Shown here piece after piece: positions 30,997 through 46,420 of a stretch of 64,000 bases of DNA; the first letter of the stretch is position 1; the number at the start of each line of letters is the position of its first letter. This DNA comes from Botryosphaeria dothidea. Lineage: Eukaryota; Ascomycota; Dothideomycetes; Botryosphaeriales; Botryosphaeriaceae. A program made the position numbers and the translations under genes. The notes under the pieces are model-generated. The model did no database searches. It was not told the origin of the DNA and worked only from the letters and a program-made list of their open reading frames with translations. The stretch is from assembly GCA_011503125.2 (NCBI GenBank), contig WWBZ02000073.1, positions 310,001-374,000 of the forward strand, in the 5' to 3' direction.

Positions 30997-32624
30997 TTTG
31001 GAGGCTGGTTGTTTTGAGAAGTTTGGAGAAGAAGAGCGCTGGGAAGCTTGCGGAGTGAGGAAGAAGATGTGCTGTGGAGATTGAACTGCTAAGTCTTGCT
31101 GCTGGGCTGAATCTAAATGATGTTAGAGCGTGTCTCTACTTATACTTCGATTCAGTAGTAACGCAGGTCTTGATGGGCGTTAGTAGTAAGGTGCTTTCCT
31201 TTGCCCATACCGTGACAATTCTGGAGAGTTCGTATTAGTGGATCAACACTTTTCTTTTCCTGTTCGGCGTTGGTCCGTATAGGAAGGAAGAGGATCCTGA
31301 AGGAAGTAGAGGTCCACTGGCTCGTGTGTTGATGGTGAGCCCCGGTGGAGGCAGGATCAATAGTCGAGATGCCGTGCGAGGAGCCACTTGGCAACGGTCG
31401 TTCAGGTCATGGCATTGCTTGACAGTTGCCTTAGTCCGGAGTTTATGCTTGACTCAGCATCTTCGCCGAGTTCGACAGCCCTACGGGCACTTTTCTATTT
31501 GCCCCACCCTGTCTGTTGGTTGCTCCAATATATCTCATGCTATACTGGCTCATGAGCTTTGGAAAGAAGCTCACAGCAAATGTCCTCCTGACCCTTTCTG
31601 AGAGTTCTGGACATTCTTGAGGAGGCGGTAGTGCATGACTGTGCCATCACGAGGCTGTGGAGAACCAGTTTGGCAGGAAGTGAAGCGGCGAAGGATGCGC
31701 TGCAAGCCACTACCATGTCTTGTTTGGGCCAATAAAACACGGACTTCGCGTATATTCACATCAATAATCTCGCCGAGGCTAACCTACTGAGATTCTCACT
31801 AGCTTTTGACCTCGCTTGAAACCTTATCTCCGATGTTGAGGGGGCGAAAAGAGCGGCCACTTCGGAAACCTCAGCGCCCAGTTCATCAGCCGATATTCTA
31901 GCCATCACTCGCCACTTGAACTACAACGCAGTCCAAGTTCCGCCGATTCTTGCTAAGGCCAATGATAGCGTCACCTTTCTCGTAGTCATTCCTGGTCTTA
32001 TTGGTCATCGCCTAGCTGGATATTTGTACTAATTGAATTGTAATTGTTCAGACTCGTGCAGGGAAGAACGATAGTTTTCCTTTCTTCCCTAAGCAACACT
32101 CAGGAGTGCAAGCAAGAGTTGGTCCATAATTCTCCGACCCCTTGTTTCTCACTCGCTCGGGGATAAAATGGCTGTGGGGGACAAAGCGTCCATACGCTCG
32201 GACGCGGCATAGTCGAGCCGAAATTCAGCAACGTCCTACTCGAATTGGCAATTGGACAACCACAAGAGTGGAGATGTTTCCACGCATTGGGACACGAAGG
32301 AGGATTGATTCGAAGGGGCGCGCGCCACGTTTCGGTAGAAATGCACAGCCAATTCGGCCGTCGTAGATTGAAACGTGCAGTAGAAACCCCGAACACGGGG
32401 AGAAGCGGGGCAGGAGCGGTCCGGCCCAAAGCTTTTTTTTCTCTTTAACTCCACATTCCAGGCGGCCGCTTTTTCGGCCCCCATTTAGACACCTAAAATG
32501 CACAGAAGTCACCCTAGACTCGAACTCTTCGTCCGTGCAGTCTCCGGAAACTACCGCCTGTAACAGCAGATGCGGGAAACATATCGTATGCACGGCCTGG
32601 GAATTTCGGAGCCGGCGTCGCTTC
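30997..32624. other. Intergenic; possible decayed secreted-protein fragment at 31670-32031
   Basis: On the plus strand from about 31670 a frame with two stops reads QATTMSC..., INNLAEANLLRF..., ADILAITRHLN and VPPILAKANDS before a TAA near 32029. The helical pattern and VPP-L segment recall fungal HsbA-type surface proteins, but the match is weak and there is no intact frame. The rest is unremarkable. Confidence 0.3.
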
Positions 32625-32639
32625 GCTGTGTGCATTTTT
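32625..32639. repeat. LINE target-site duplication, left copy
   Basis: GCTGTGTGCATTTTT, repeated exactly at 35934-35948. Directly next to the A-rich tail of the element (T-rich on the plus strand). Confidence 0.9.
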
Positions 32640-35600
32640 ATTTTATTTTTTATTTATTTTAGTTTAACGTCCCTTTCCAGTCCTAGACTATTAGAGACGG
32701 GGCCGGAGGGCCCGTTTCTATATGCTGTACTATACGCGGTGCTAGAGGGGTCGGTGATAATATAAGAAATAGTGACGCTTTGGCGATCCCGTGCTACTAT
32801 AGTAACCCTTAGGCTTCCTGCCGGGCGTAAACGAGATAGGAGATAGTAGTAGGAAACGTTAAGTATAAAGGAAGTATTAGGAGAGTTCTAAGGAGTGGAC
32901 GGCGGAACGTATTTATACCTCGTTAGGCAGGTCGTTTAGCTGCCACCGCCGGGTAGCAATCTTTGATTTTTCTAGGAAGTTAACTAGTAGGTCTCTTCCT
33001 AGCTTCGTTGAGAATAGATCCTTAGGGTCGAGTCTCCATTTTCCTAGCGCCTCCTTTATAGGGACCCGGAGGTCCTTATAAAGCCGGCACTCGGTAAGTA
33101 GGTGGTGGGGGGTCTGAGCGGTTGTCCGGTTACAGCGGCACTTATCGTCTTCGGAGAGGTTGAAACGATAGAGGTAGGACTTAAAGTAGCCATGTCCTAT
33201 CTTCAGCTGGTAGTAGGCCGAGGCTATCTCCCGTGCGTTGGTAGGGGGGTTAAACCTTCGCCTGGCTACCAATCCGAACCTTCGCTTATAAGGGGAATCT
33301 AGGGTAGACTTAAGCTTCTCCTTCCATGCTATAAGGCTTTTAGCTTTAACTATGCTACGGTAGTAGCTAATTGAGGCCGGAGCTTTATTAGTAGGTATAG
33401 AGGTAGCCTTCTTTGCAAGTGAATCTGCCTCCTCGTTTCCCTGTATACCGATATGTCCTGGGTACCATTCTAGGGTGACTGTGTTCCTCCGGGTAATTAA
33501 CTCCCTAGCTAGTGTAATGGCTATGCCTAAGCGGGCCTGCTCTGGTGTGTTTATAGGTATTAATAGCCGTTCAATAGCTGCCTGATTATCTGCGTAGATC
33601 CGGATGTCTTTATCGGTAAACCTTTTATCTACGGCGAGTTTTAGGGCTTAGATTAGCCCTTCCACCTCTCCGTTATAGACTAAACTCTTTGTACCGAGGT
33701 TTTTAGAGACTGTAGTAGAGGGTTTTACTCTTGACCAGCTATAGTCGTATACAGCTACTCCTACTCCAACGTTTCCTCCTTTAAATAGTACCGAAGCGTC
33801 TGAGTAGATTGCTATGCGGTTGTCTGAAGACTCTCTCTGGTCCTGAGTATGAGTAGCTCCGGTAGTAGCCTTATCCTGGGTAGAGATTCTGGTAGTGTAG
33901 GGGAGGAGGTCCGCCCAAGGTGGGAAGAGGAAAGGGTTAACCACTTCAAGATTAGCTGGCTGCTTCTCTCGTAGCTGTTTAATCCGTTCTAGCTATGTCG
34001 TTACCCTGCCTTCCCTTCTTCCTAGGTTAATCTTCTCTAGTTCGATTCGGATAGGGTGGTCTTCTCCGATTAGGTTTGTCCGGAAGGCGTACTTCCTTAC
34101 ATTAGTATCCAGCCGGATCTCTACTGGTAGGATTCTACTCTCGATTTCCATTGGAATTGTTGGTGTAGTTCTGAACACTCCTAGAATCTTGCGGAGGGCT
34201 AGGTTCTATAGTATTTATGCTTGGCTTTTGAACTGTACCTGTTTATTCTAGTAGAGTTCGGATCCGTAGTCGGCAACCGTAGTGATGCATGCTAGGTATA
34301 GCTGGCGAGTGGCTTGAGGAGACAGCCCTCGTTTAATGTTGGCTAGTCGGGAGAGCCTCTGGAAAGCTGAACGGGCTCGGCTAATTCTTATAGAGACGTG
34401 GTCTTTAAAGGTTAAGCCGGGATCAAAGAAAATTCCTAACCAGCGGACTAGCTGGCCTGGCTTTATTATATTTCCATTAGGGAGTTGGATTGTAGTTTGT
34501 TGAGCCTCAGAGTCCCTCTTTTTGGAGCCGAAGTTGATGAGTTCCGTCTTCCGAAGGTCAAACTCAACATGGTTTTCTTTACCTCGTTTAAAAAGCTCTC
34601 TTACCTCCTCTTCTAGTAGACGTTTATTGCGTTTATAACTGCCGGAGCTAGCAATTAAAGCAATATCATCAATGTATGAGAGGTAGGTAGTCCTTGACTT
34701 AGGGAAGAGTTCGCGGAGGTAGATTAGGAAGAGGATAGGAGAGATAGGACTCCCCTAGGGGATCCCCGTCTCTATCGGACTAAACTCCTCTATTTCTCCA
34801 TTAAAAGAGCAGCCGAGCGTTCGGTTCCTCATAAATGACCTTACCCATGATAGTAGATTAACTGGGAGTCCTATTCGGGCCATAATTGCTATGAGTTGTT
34901 CGTCCGCCATATGGTTAAAAGCACTCTTTACGTCAAGGAATAGTACAGAGGTCTTCCGGCCTAGCCGTCTGTTTTCTTGGACCTTATTTATAAGGAGTAG
35001 GGTAGCATCTATGGCTGACTTCTTTAGCCTTCCCCTAATCTGGGAGGGGTCGAGAAGGTTAGAAGTCTCAGCTAGGTAGCCTAGCCTTTTTGCTATGATT
35101 CGCTCTAGTACTTTGCCTAGGTAGCTAAGGAGGGAGATAATTCGGTAGGACTTTGGGTCCGCCGTATCCTTCTTTCCTTTCCCTAGTATAGCTCCAGTAG
35201 CTGTTCGCCAACAGACGGGGTGGTATCCGTATTTAAGTAGTGTAGCAAATACTTGATAGAAGACATCTGGGGATGCTCTATACGCATAGGTAATGATCTC
35301 CTGCGTAATAGCGTCTGGCCCCGGTGTTTTTCCTTTTATCTGGGTAAGGCATGCGTACTCCAGCTCCCTTTTACTTAGTTTAGGCCAGTCCTACCTATCT
35401 AAGGGCTGGTACTCCGCCCAGTTAAAAGGGTTTGCCTTTGGGGGTTCTGGAAAGAGTCCTGTGCGTAGGGCTAAGCACTTCCCTTTAAAAGACCCTTCAA
35501 GGTCTCCGGCTCTATTCCGGATCTCAGGGATCCTTTCGTAGGCTCGGGGCTTTGTATAGGACATAGCCTTAAAGATATCCTTAGGGGTATTGCTCTCTAG

Positions 35601-35933
35601 AAAGTGATTCCAGTGGTTCCGCTTTTCTCTCTTAATTGCCTCAAAGTATATATTCCGGCTCCGGCGTACTGCTTGAGAGTTCTCTTGGGATGGATGGCGT
35701 CTATTCCTAGTCACTGTTTGACGGAAGGCTTGTCTGAGTTTAGTAAGTTCCTTTATCCACCATGGCTTCGACCTGGGTCCTAGTTTGAGGTAGGGGATAG
35801 TCAAACTTGCTGCTGCTGAGATTGCACTGGAGAGGGTTTCTCTAAGCTGATCTAGCTGTGGGACCGTATTACTTAAGCCATTAACTATTTTCCGTGAGGT
35901 GTCCTGGGTTAGGCCTGCATTCCTAGTGTCTTG
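32640..35933 (-). mobile_element. 5'-truncated Tad-like non-LTR retrotransposon (LINE)
   Basis: 3.3 kb in minus orientation, bounded by a 15-bp target duplication. The 3' end (left) is an A-rich tail with interspersed T. Coding order from the right is the end of an endonuclease-RT linker, reverse transcriptase, RNase H and a C-terminal CCHC-like zinc motif, as in the Tad1/I group of fungal LINEs. ORF1 and the endonuclease are absent by truncation. Many TAG/TAA stops occur in one frame. Confidence 0.92.
32913..35930 (-). pseudogene. LINE ORF2 remnant: RT, RNase H, zinc knuckle
   Basis: Begins within linker sequence (WWIKELTKLRQAF, about 35755). RT blocks: GKTPGPDAI, FLDVKSAFNH, the broken GIP-stop-GSPIS block, and catalytic SYIDDIAL (about 34665). 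RNase H: IAIYSDAS (about 33815), VYNGEVEGLI, IYADNQAAI and EWYPGHIGIQGNEEAD. The C-terminus has CRCNRTTAQTPHHLLTEC (about 33150). Checked in-frame stops: TAG at 35391, 34755, 34248, 34206 and 33993, and TAA at 34215 and 33648 (lowest coordinates). No frameshift is needed to join the blocks. Not functional. Confidence 0.88.
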
Positions 35934-35948
35934 GCTGTGTGCATTTTT
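35934..35948. repeat. LINE target-site duplication, right copy
   Basis: Exact 15-bp match to 32625-32639, marking the 5' end of the truncated element. Confidence 0.9.
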
Positions 35949-36082
35949 GTACCGCCTTCCACACCAACATTTATGGGCCCATTCGATGCGAAGGATTCTT
36001 CGGGATTTTTACGGGAACTGCAGAAACAAAGAGAGTGTTTATGGTGATAGTCTTCAATTGAGTGGCGATTAGCACCAATTCA

Positions 36083-36092
36083 TCAGTATAAA
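36083..36092 (+). promoter_or_regulatory. TATA element of secreted protein B
   Basis: GTATAAAAGG about 210 bases before the ATG at 36297, followed by an A/C-rich leader. Confidence 0.5.
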
Positions 36093-36296
36093 AGGAAACG
36101 CACCACTCCCACCACTTGGCTTCTACTCTCAACATTCCGCTTCAACAATCAATTGCAATCTCCAAGTGCTCTCCTTCGCTCCAACTCACAACTTGAATTA
36201 CTCTCCACGAGGTAACAAGACAATCGCCTCGAAATTCCCCCTTGCCAGGAGCGTCTCTGACCAATCCCTCCAACCAGCTGCCTACCAGAAACAACA

Positions 36297-36686
36297 ATGC
36301 ACTTCTCTACTCCCACAACCACTCTCCTCACCGCCCTCCTGGCTATCACCACCGCCACGGCCAGCCCAATCACGGCAAACGACAACAGCTCCAACGACCT
36401 CGTCCGCCGCTCCAACTCATGCACCAACACCTTCTACGTGCTCGCAGCTAAGTGGGACGTGTACCTCGACAACGACGCCTCCTACAATAAGCAGTGCGGC
36501 GGCGGCTGCCTCGACAACATCCGCGGCCGCTGCGGTGTGGTGACGGACTGGGGGTGCGAGCGCAATGGCGGCACGGCGCACATGCATTTCAGCACTGGTT
36601 CGGGCTGCACCAACTACGATATGACACAGGCACTGAAGGCGTGCACGAAGGGACAGCAGACGATCAACTGCTCGACTAACAAGTAG
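36297..36686 (+). CDS. Small secreted 8-cysteine protein B (paralog of protein A)
   Basis: 129 aa, single exon. The signal peptide (MHFSTPTTTLLTALLAITTATA) leads to a pro-region ending LVRR and a mature 8-Cys domain. It shares NKQCGGGCLDNIRGRCG with protein A, as well as VYLDND / VVNLDND before it and DMTQAL...AC...TINCS after it. The LVRR cleavage site and all eight cysteines are conserved while the signal peptide and loops have diverged, the pattern expected of secreted proteins under selection. It is inverted relative to protein A, with the LINE between them. Function unknown; effector or antimicrobial roles are inference. Confidence 0.82.
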   Translation: MHFSTPTTTLLTALLAITTATASPITANDNSSNDLVRRSNSCTNTFYVLAAKWDVYLDNDASYNKQCGGGCLDNIRGRCGVVTDWGCERNGGTAHMHFSTGSGCTNYDMTQALKACTKGQQTINCSTNK

Positions 36687-37292
36687 TTCGGTTCAACATA
36701 GGAGTAGATAGGATGCAAGGGGGAAGGGAACGGTTCGGATTATTTGTCAGGTGGCCGTCCCAATTAGGCAATCACACCAGCAGGCTCGTCGTTTGGCAGA
36801 TAGCTCGGATCGTTTGGATGATCATTTATAAAACATCTCTGCATCAATTCATCGTTCAGGCCGTAAGACTACCGTTATTGATCTTTTGCTTTGAACACAA
36901 GAGAGATTGTTCAGCTGCGGCTGGGGGATAGTCGACGTGCGATGAAACGGGACATATAAACAACAGGGAAGACGGCTCGGCCATATACCTACGTCTTCGT
37001 AAGAAATGGCAGGAAATAGAGAAGTGCGTATGGGGGCCAATGCTGTAGACGAAAACGGAAGTTCCGAGAGTTTTGATATGCTGAAGTTTGCCACTCGGAA
37101 GGGGATTTAAGCCAACAGTCTTATTGGTGTACATTTCTTATCCGTACCAACCCTTGCAAAAACGAGCGAAGGCGACTACCCTGTACTCTAATCCAGGGAT
37201 AGGGTAAAAAACAAAAGCCGGAACAATATCGCAAGCCCAGAATCCTCTACCTTCAAACCGTTGACGAAAATCTCCCACAGTCTCCGCTATGT
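36687..37292. other. Intergenic, convergent 3' ends
   Basis: No gene supported. Lies between two small secreted protein genes facing each other. Confidence 0.5.
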
Positions 37293-37748
37293 TTAGCAGA
37301 GGACGCAATCCATGGTCGGTGACACAGAAACCCACTCCGCCCAAGCCTTCACCTCGTTGAAGCCGTCCAGCATAACAGGCTCCGTTGTGCCCTGGCACAA
37401 GTAGTACGGGCTCCTCCATATCTTGTACTTGGCGATGCTGTATGACTGGGTCTCCAAGCACCGAAACTCGACCCATGGCGGCGGATCCCAATCGGGGGTG
37501 TTCGGCCGGTAAGAGACGGCGGCTTCTTCGAGCCTGAAGCCGTCTCTGCCGTTGAAGGGCTTGAACACGGCCTCTTCGGCGACGGGTTGCATCTTCTCCG
37601 GGTACTCGCCGCACCAGTACAGCCACAAGTCGAGCTGGTGGCAGGCACACTTGCTGTTATAGGCCGGGGCCGGACACTGCTCGTTCGGGATGTCGGCGAC
37701 GGACAGCGAGGGGAGCAGAGCGACGGCTCCGTAGAGTGATAGACGCAT
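37293..37748 (-). CDS. Small secreted cysteine-containing protein
   Basis: 151 aa, single exon. Signal peptide MRLSLYGAVALLPSLSVA, then eight cysteines in the mature part (EQC, KCAC, YWC, RC, LC, DCVLC) and many aromatic residues. Not related to the 8-Cys pair to its left and not recognised. No dibasic pro-site is visible. It closes the run of small secreted proteins around the LINE. Confidence 0.65.
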   Translation of the reverse strand: MRLSLYGAVALLPSLSVADIPNEQCPAPAYNSKCACHQLDLWLYWCGEYPEKMQPVAEEAVFKPFNGRDGFRLEEAAVSYRPNTPDWDPPPWVEFRCLETQSYSIAKYKIWRSPYYLCQGTTEPVMLDGFNEVKAWAEWVSVSPTMDCVLC

Positions 37749-39537
37749 AGCGAGAGAAGCTGGAGGTCTTGTTAGAGTACGTTGAAGTGGGACTATAGAA
37801 AGTAAATACTTATTCTCAAGTACTGGTTTGACTTACAGATTGCGGCCTTGGCGAGAGGAATAGTGTCTGCAGATGGAGTAAATAATGCTTTTTATAAGTC
37901 GGAGTTTGCTACGTGTTTAGTAAATCATATGTTACTTCTATCGCTCTATTTATAGTAGGAGAGGCGGAATTTCGGGAATTTAGACTCAGCAAGAGATCCC
38001 TACCGTGTAGTAAATATATATCCTAGTCTTAGATCCCCGTATGTTATACGAAAGATAACTATATCTAGACGAATTATATTTAGAGCAGTTTGAGCTACTA
38101 AGATAATTCAAACCTTCAAAATAATAGCTATTAATAGACTTAAGAAAAGGCGTATCGAAACGGCAGCAAACTACGAAACATCTTCTCGCTTACGCGATGG
38201 TTCTGCGCAAACACTTAGCTTGACGAAACGGCCTTGCCCTTATCTTTTTACACTCTCCTCAACGCCCGGGAACTGTTTCACAATCTTCTATTGCTGTCCA
38301 ATTTTTGCTAAAGCCCAAATGGTGCATTACTAGACGATAAAGTGTATGGCTGGCCGCTTTGACGTCAATGTCAGCCGAATTGCAGTGCTCAATGGTTTGG
38401 TTCCCTTCGTTGCCAGTGTGGCGCTGCGCTGATACCATCTCAACATTTTCCAACTGATATTGATCGCCATTCTATTGTAAAGGTTTATGTGTCTGTAATT
38501 TCTGTAGGGCTTACCTTTTACTTAACGGCAATTAAGTAAATAGGCAGTCACGGGATATCTACAATCGTCGAAACGTTGTACGTAGATCTCTAGATATACA
38601 GAGTTCGCTACATGTTACCGTAATCTCAGTTAAAAATCTTTATGAGAGAAAGCTTTAATACATTCATATTACTAAGAAAGGTCTATTGGTAACATTTAGG
38701 AAGGGTCACAAACGATATCTATGCATCTCTAAAAGATACACGGACAGCCAGTTAATGATGTAACATTTAAGCTAAACTGCCGTAGATGATGACGCGCACT
38801 GATGACAAGGCCAAAGAATTTCCTACTTTCAGCTCGGTCCTAACGTTAAGCTAGCCTTCAATTACTAATGTAACGTGTAGCTCCAACGCCAGCACTCACA
38901 TATTCTTTATTAGTACGGAAAAGTCGAAGAGCCTCCAAATCTGATCTCGGTTCCAGTTCCGGCGCTCCCTATTCAGAATCCGAGCAAGGAACCTCATCCA
39001 GATAGATCCTTCTATGAGTATCACTTTGGCCTAGCCTTCCATTCCCTTGTAAATATTCTCATTCTTTCTGTATTAGATTCGCGTCTCTTTCAATTCGGCA
39101 ATGGTGTCTGCTGTGAGGGGTAGTCGAATAAAAGAATTTCACCTCCATGCCTGGTGCTAGCAAGGCCATTGCTTATAAATTCAACGTCTGGCTCTCGCGT
39201 CCTAGTCGCCCCCCTGGCTTCTTTTGGTAACGAGAGGCCCAAGAGCCTCCAATCCTTGCATCTCGGTACTTTTCCACGGGCGTTTGAATGCCCACTTCTG
39301 CTGCTTTTCCTGCTTCGATGACAAATGGCCATCGTTATGTCGGAAGACACGCGCGTGAAAATGTAAGAGGACAGCGCGGTGAAAAACAGCGCAGAGTGTA
39401 AAAGCAGAGGGAAACCACTTTCGAACCTGCTTCACCCACACCTTCACCCCAGCCTCGATACCTCAAGAAACCACGCAGCAATACACACACGCACACCAAC
39501 CATTTCCGCTTTCGGTTTGATTCGCGCGGCCGGTCGG
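37749..39537. other. AT-rich gene desert
   Basis: No coding region. The 37,900-38,900 part is rich in TA dinucleotides (CTATTTATAG, TATATATCC, TAGATATAC), the texture of an old RIP-mutated repeat, but I find no recognisable transposon protein or terminal repeats. Confidence 0.4.
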
Positions 39538-40174
39538 AGCGCAGCTACCTCATCGACCGGTTCGTGAGCAAACCGCCGCACCGCGATGCCCGGGGCGGCA
39601 GCGTCGAACGGCGTTCGCGCTTCGCTGTTGAGGTGTGCAAAAGCCGTCAGCGCGGCCGTCGGGCCCGAGCGGCTGGGCATTCGGCTGAGCTCGGTGGAAT
39701 ACCGCGCACGGAATGCGCATGGCGGATCCGGTCCCGCAGTTTACGCATCTCATCGGGGAGGTTTCGAAGCTGGGGCTTGCCTATCTCCATCTCGTGGAGC
39801 CTCGCGTGCACGCGGTGGCCGATATGAAGCCGCCGGAGGAAGAGACGCTGGAGTTTGCGCTGCGGGCATGGGGAAAGGACCGGCCGGTACTAGTTGCTGG
39901 AGGCTATACGACGGAGCTAGCGGTTGAGGCGGTGGGTAAGACGTATAAGGAGTATGACGTTATGGTCGTGCTTGGGCGGCGGTTCATCTCGACGCCAGGT
40001 CTGCTGTAACGTGTAAGGAAGGGGATAGAATGGATTTCTTATGATAGGACGACCTTCTACACTGTCGAGAAAGGCGACAGCATGGAGAAAGGGTATACCG
40101 ATTACCCGTTCTCAAAAGGCTTCATTGCTGAGTGTAAGAGCGGGGACCAGGAGGCCCAGTCTGGGAGTTTATAG
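39538..40174 (+). pseudogene. Old Yellow Enzyme (NADH:flavin oxidoreductase) C-terminal fragment
   Basis: Pieces in three frames follow the C-terminal half of fungal OYE proteins. They are SYLIDRFVSK plus GGSVERRSRFAVEV (39540-39650), KAVSAAVGPERLGIRLSS (39640-39700), and MRMADPVPQFTHLIGEVSKL with GKDRPVLVAGGYTTELA and DVMVVLGRRFISTPGLL (39713-40006). A TAA at 40007-40009 interrupts before RVRKGIEWISYDRTTFYT, which runs to TAG at 40172-40174. The N-terminal half of the barrel is absent. At least two frameshifts and one nonsense codon: a clear pseudogene. Confidence 0.8.
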
Positions 40175-41131
40175 AGATGTCATTTAGAGAGGCTAGACAT
40201 TGTGTTGTTTACCAAAATCCTAAAAGCAAATAAATGGACTGATCGAAGTCAGTGATGAAGCGCTACAGCTGAGCACAAGCCCAAGGACACTTTTCCGGCC
40301 CGCGTGCGATGTTTACTTCGCCCATGCGATGGCAGCAGCGGGCAGTACAGCAGAGTAAGTGCAGTGCGACGAAGCTCGTGGGGAAAAGCCACAGAATGCA
40401 ACCCTGCACCCTGAAGTATCTCTGCCTAATGCAATCTGGGTTAGCTCTCACAGTGAATACGGTTGTTCATTAGCCCTGATCCATGTAAGTCGACAATAAA
40501 ATGGCATTGGAACTACCGTCCATCCGTAATCCTACACTCCACTACACTTTTCACAGTAGCTGAGGACTCGCGCAGAATCAGCCTTGCGTACAGAAACACA
40601 ACGTGGCAGGCCATCTCATCTGCATAACAACCTCCAATCGACGAAAAGGTGAGGCGCGCCGGACGCACACTCAGACCTCATCCAGGGGTCACCGTCGCAG
40701 ATGAGATGCAAGGCCAAATACCCGAAAGGAACGCGTCGCGGCAAGCAGCACACGAGCAGACAGTGGTGAAGAATTTTTTTTTTGATCCTTTTTCTTTACA
40801 TACAAGATGTGGTCAGTGTCTCAGGGTCGCCTTTAAACATTTTCGCTCAACAGAAACATACCCCGGCGACCATACATAGTATGTATACCAAAAGAAAAGA
40901 CGTGTTCAAATCATAACGTGCATCGCTTTCTTCGTAAAAGACGGAGGGGGGACTCGACGGGGAATAGGTTGGGATGTAACAATTACAACTTCGGAGTGGC
41001 TCGACCGGCGGTGGGAGGGGGGGAAGGTTGTTGCCCAACTAATTCATACCTGATGACCCGTCTCGTGGTTAGAGTCACCCATGCCATAAAACATCAATTC
41101 GTAAAATCAGGAGCAAATAAAAAGGATGAAA
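40175..41131. other. Intergenic; 3' UTR of katG at its right end
   Basis: Nothing coding. The A-run and AT-rich 40,770-40,930 part probably belongs to the katG 3' region. Confidence 0.45.
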
Positions 41132-45609
<4,478 letters not shown>

Positions 45610-46246
45610 TTACTGAACAATTCGAAGGGAAACATTGAACGGGAACAAGGCTCGAATAGAAAAAAAAAATGATCGAAGGTCAGGACTCCCGCAGCCACCG
45701 GAGCTTGTTGTCAGACCCCAATACAGATCCTCCATATCCGGAGCGGGTCTTGTCACTACGTGCGCTCTAGCCTTCATGCGCCACAAGTCCAGTATTGATG
45801 CTATGTATAAATTCCCGAATCGAATCGGCGCCCACAGGAGGTTCGGAATGGCTTCTCCGCCGAGGTCGATCAGGTCGATTTTCACACAAACACCGCTATC
45901 GGGAGCACGAACAGCCGTGTATTGTATGAATACTATATTCGATTCGATTTATCACGGCAGAAAGACAGGGAATACTACAAGTAGCACGGATAAAACACTA
46001 CCGCCGTCCGCAGCGAGGGAGAACCTGTCGTCGCTTTGAGCAGCTTGCAAAAATCCCCAAAGGGACGCAGCAGAACCGACGATATCCAGGTCATCCGTTT
46101 GCCTTGTGGAACCATGGTAACAGCATGGCGGCCCCTCCCACAAGCACGAACTCCGATCGGGCCGCGACCGGAACCAGCGCTGATGAGTCTTCGAAGGCTT
46201 CTTGGACGGCGGCGCGCAGCGCGGGCGAGATCTGAGCGGAAGGCAT
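45610..46246 (-). pseudogene. Nucleotidyltransferase-fold protein (MNT/AbiEii-like) with a one-base frameshift
   Basis: Start ATG at 46246 (MPSAQISPALRAAVQEAF). The catalytic motif LHGSTRQTDDLDIV matches the hG[GS]...DhD signature of polymerase-beta-type nucleotidyltransferases, but one extra C near 46113-46116 separates GGAAMLL from HGSTRQ. A 69-nt intron at 45933-46001 (GTAGTG...AATATAG) joins DG to VFIQYTAVRAP, leading to the third acidic motif VKIDLIDLGG and IASILDLWRMKA. Without the extra base the gene would encode about 188 aa. Related proteins in bacteria act in toxin-antitoxin systems; fungal members have no assigned role. Either a recent pseudogene or a base error. Confidence 0.6.
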
Positions 46247-46420
46247 GTCAACAGCAGATGTCCGTATTAATACAGTCGTCAATAAACATGTTGATGGGGA
46301 AAAGAAAAGTCCACGGAGCGCGACAAGTTCTAGTAGCATTGAAATGGGGTTGCGTTGCTACCACGCACCACACCACCCACACCTTCCCTCCCCCCTCCCC
46401 CCTCCCCTCCCAAACGCCAA

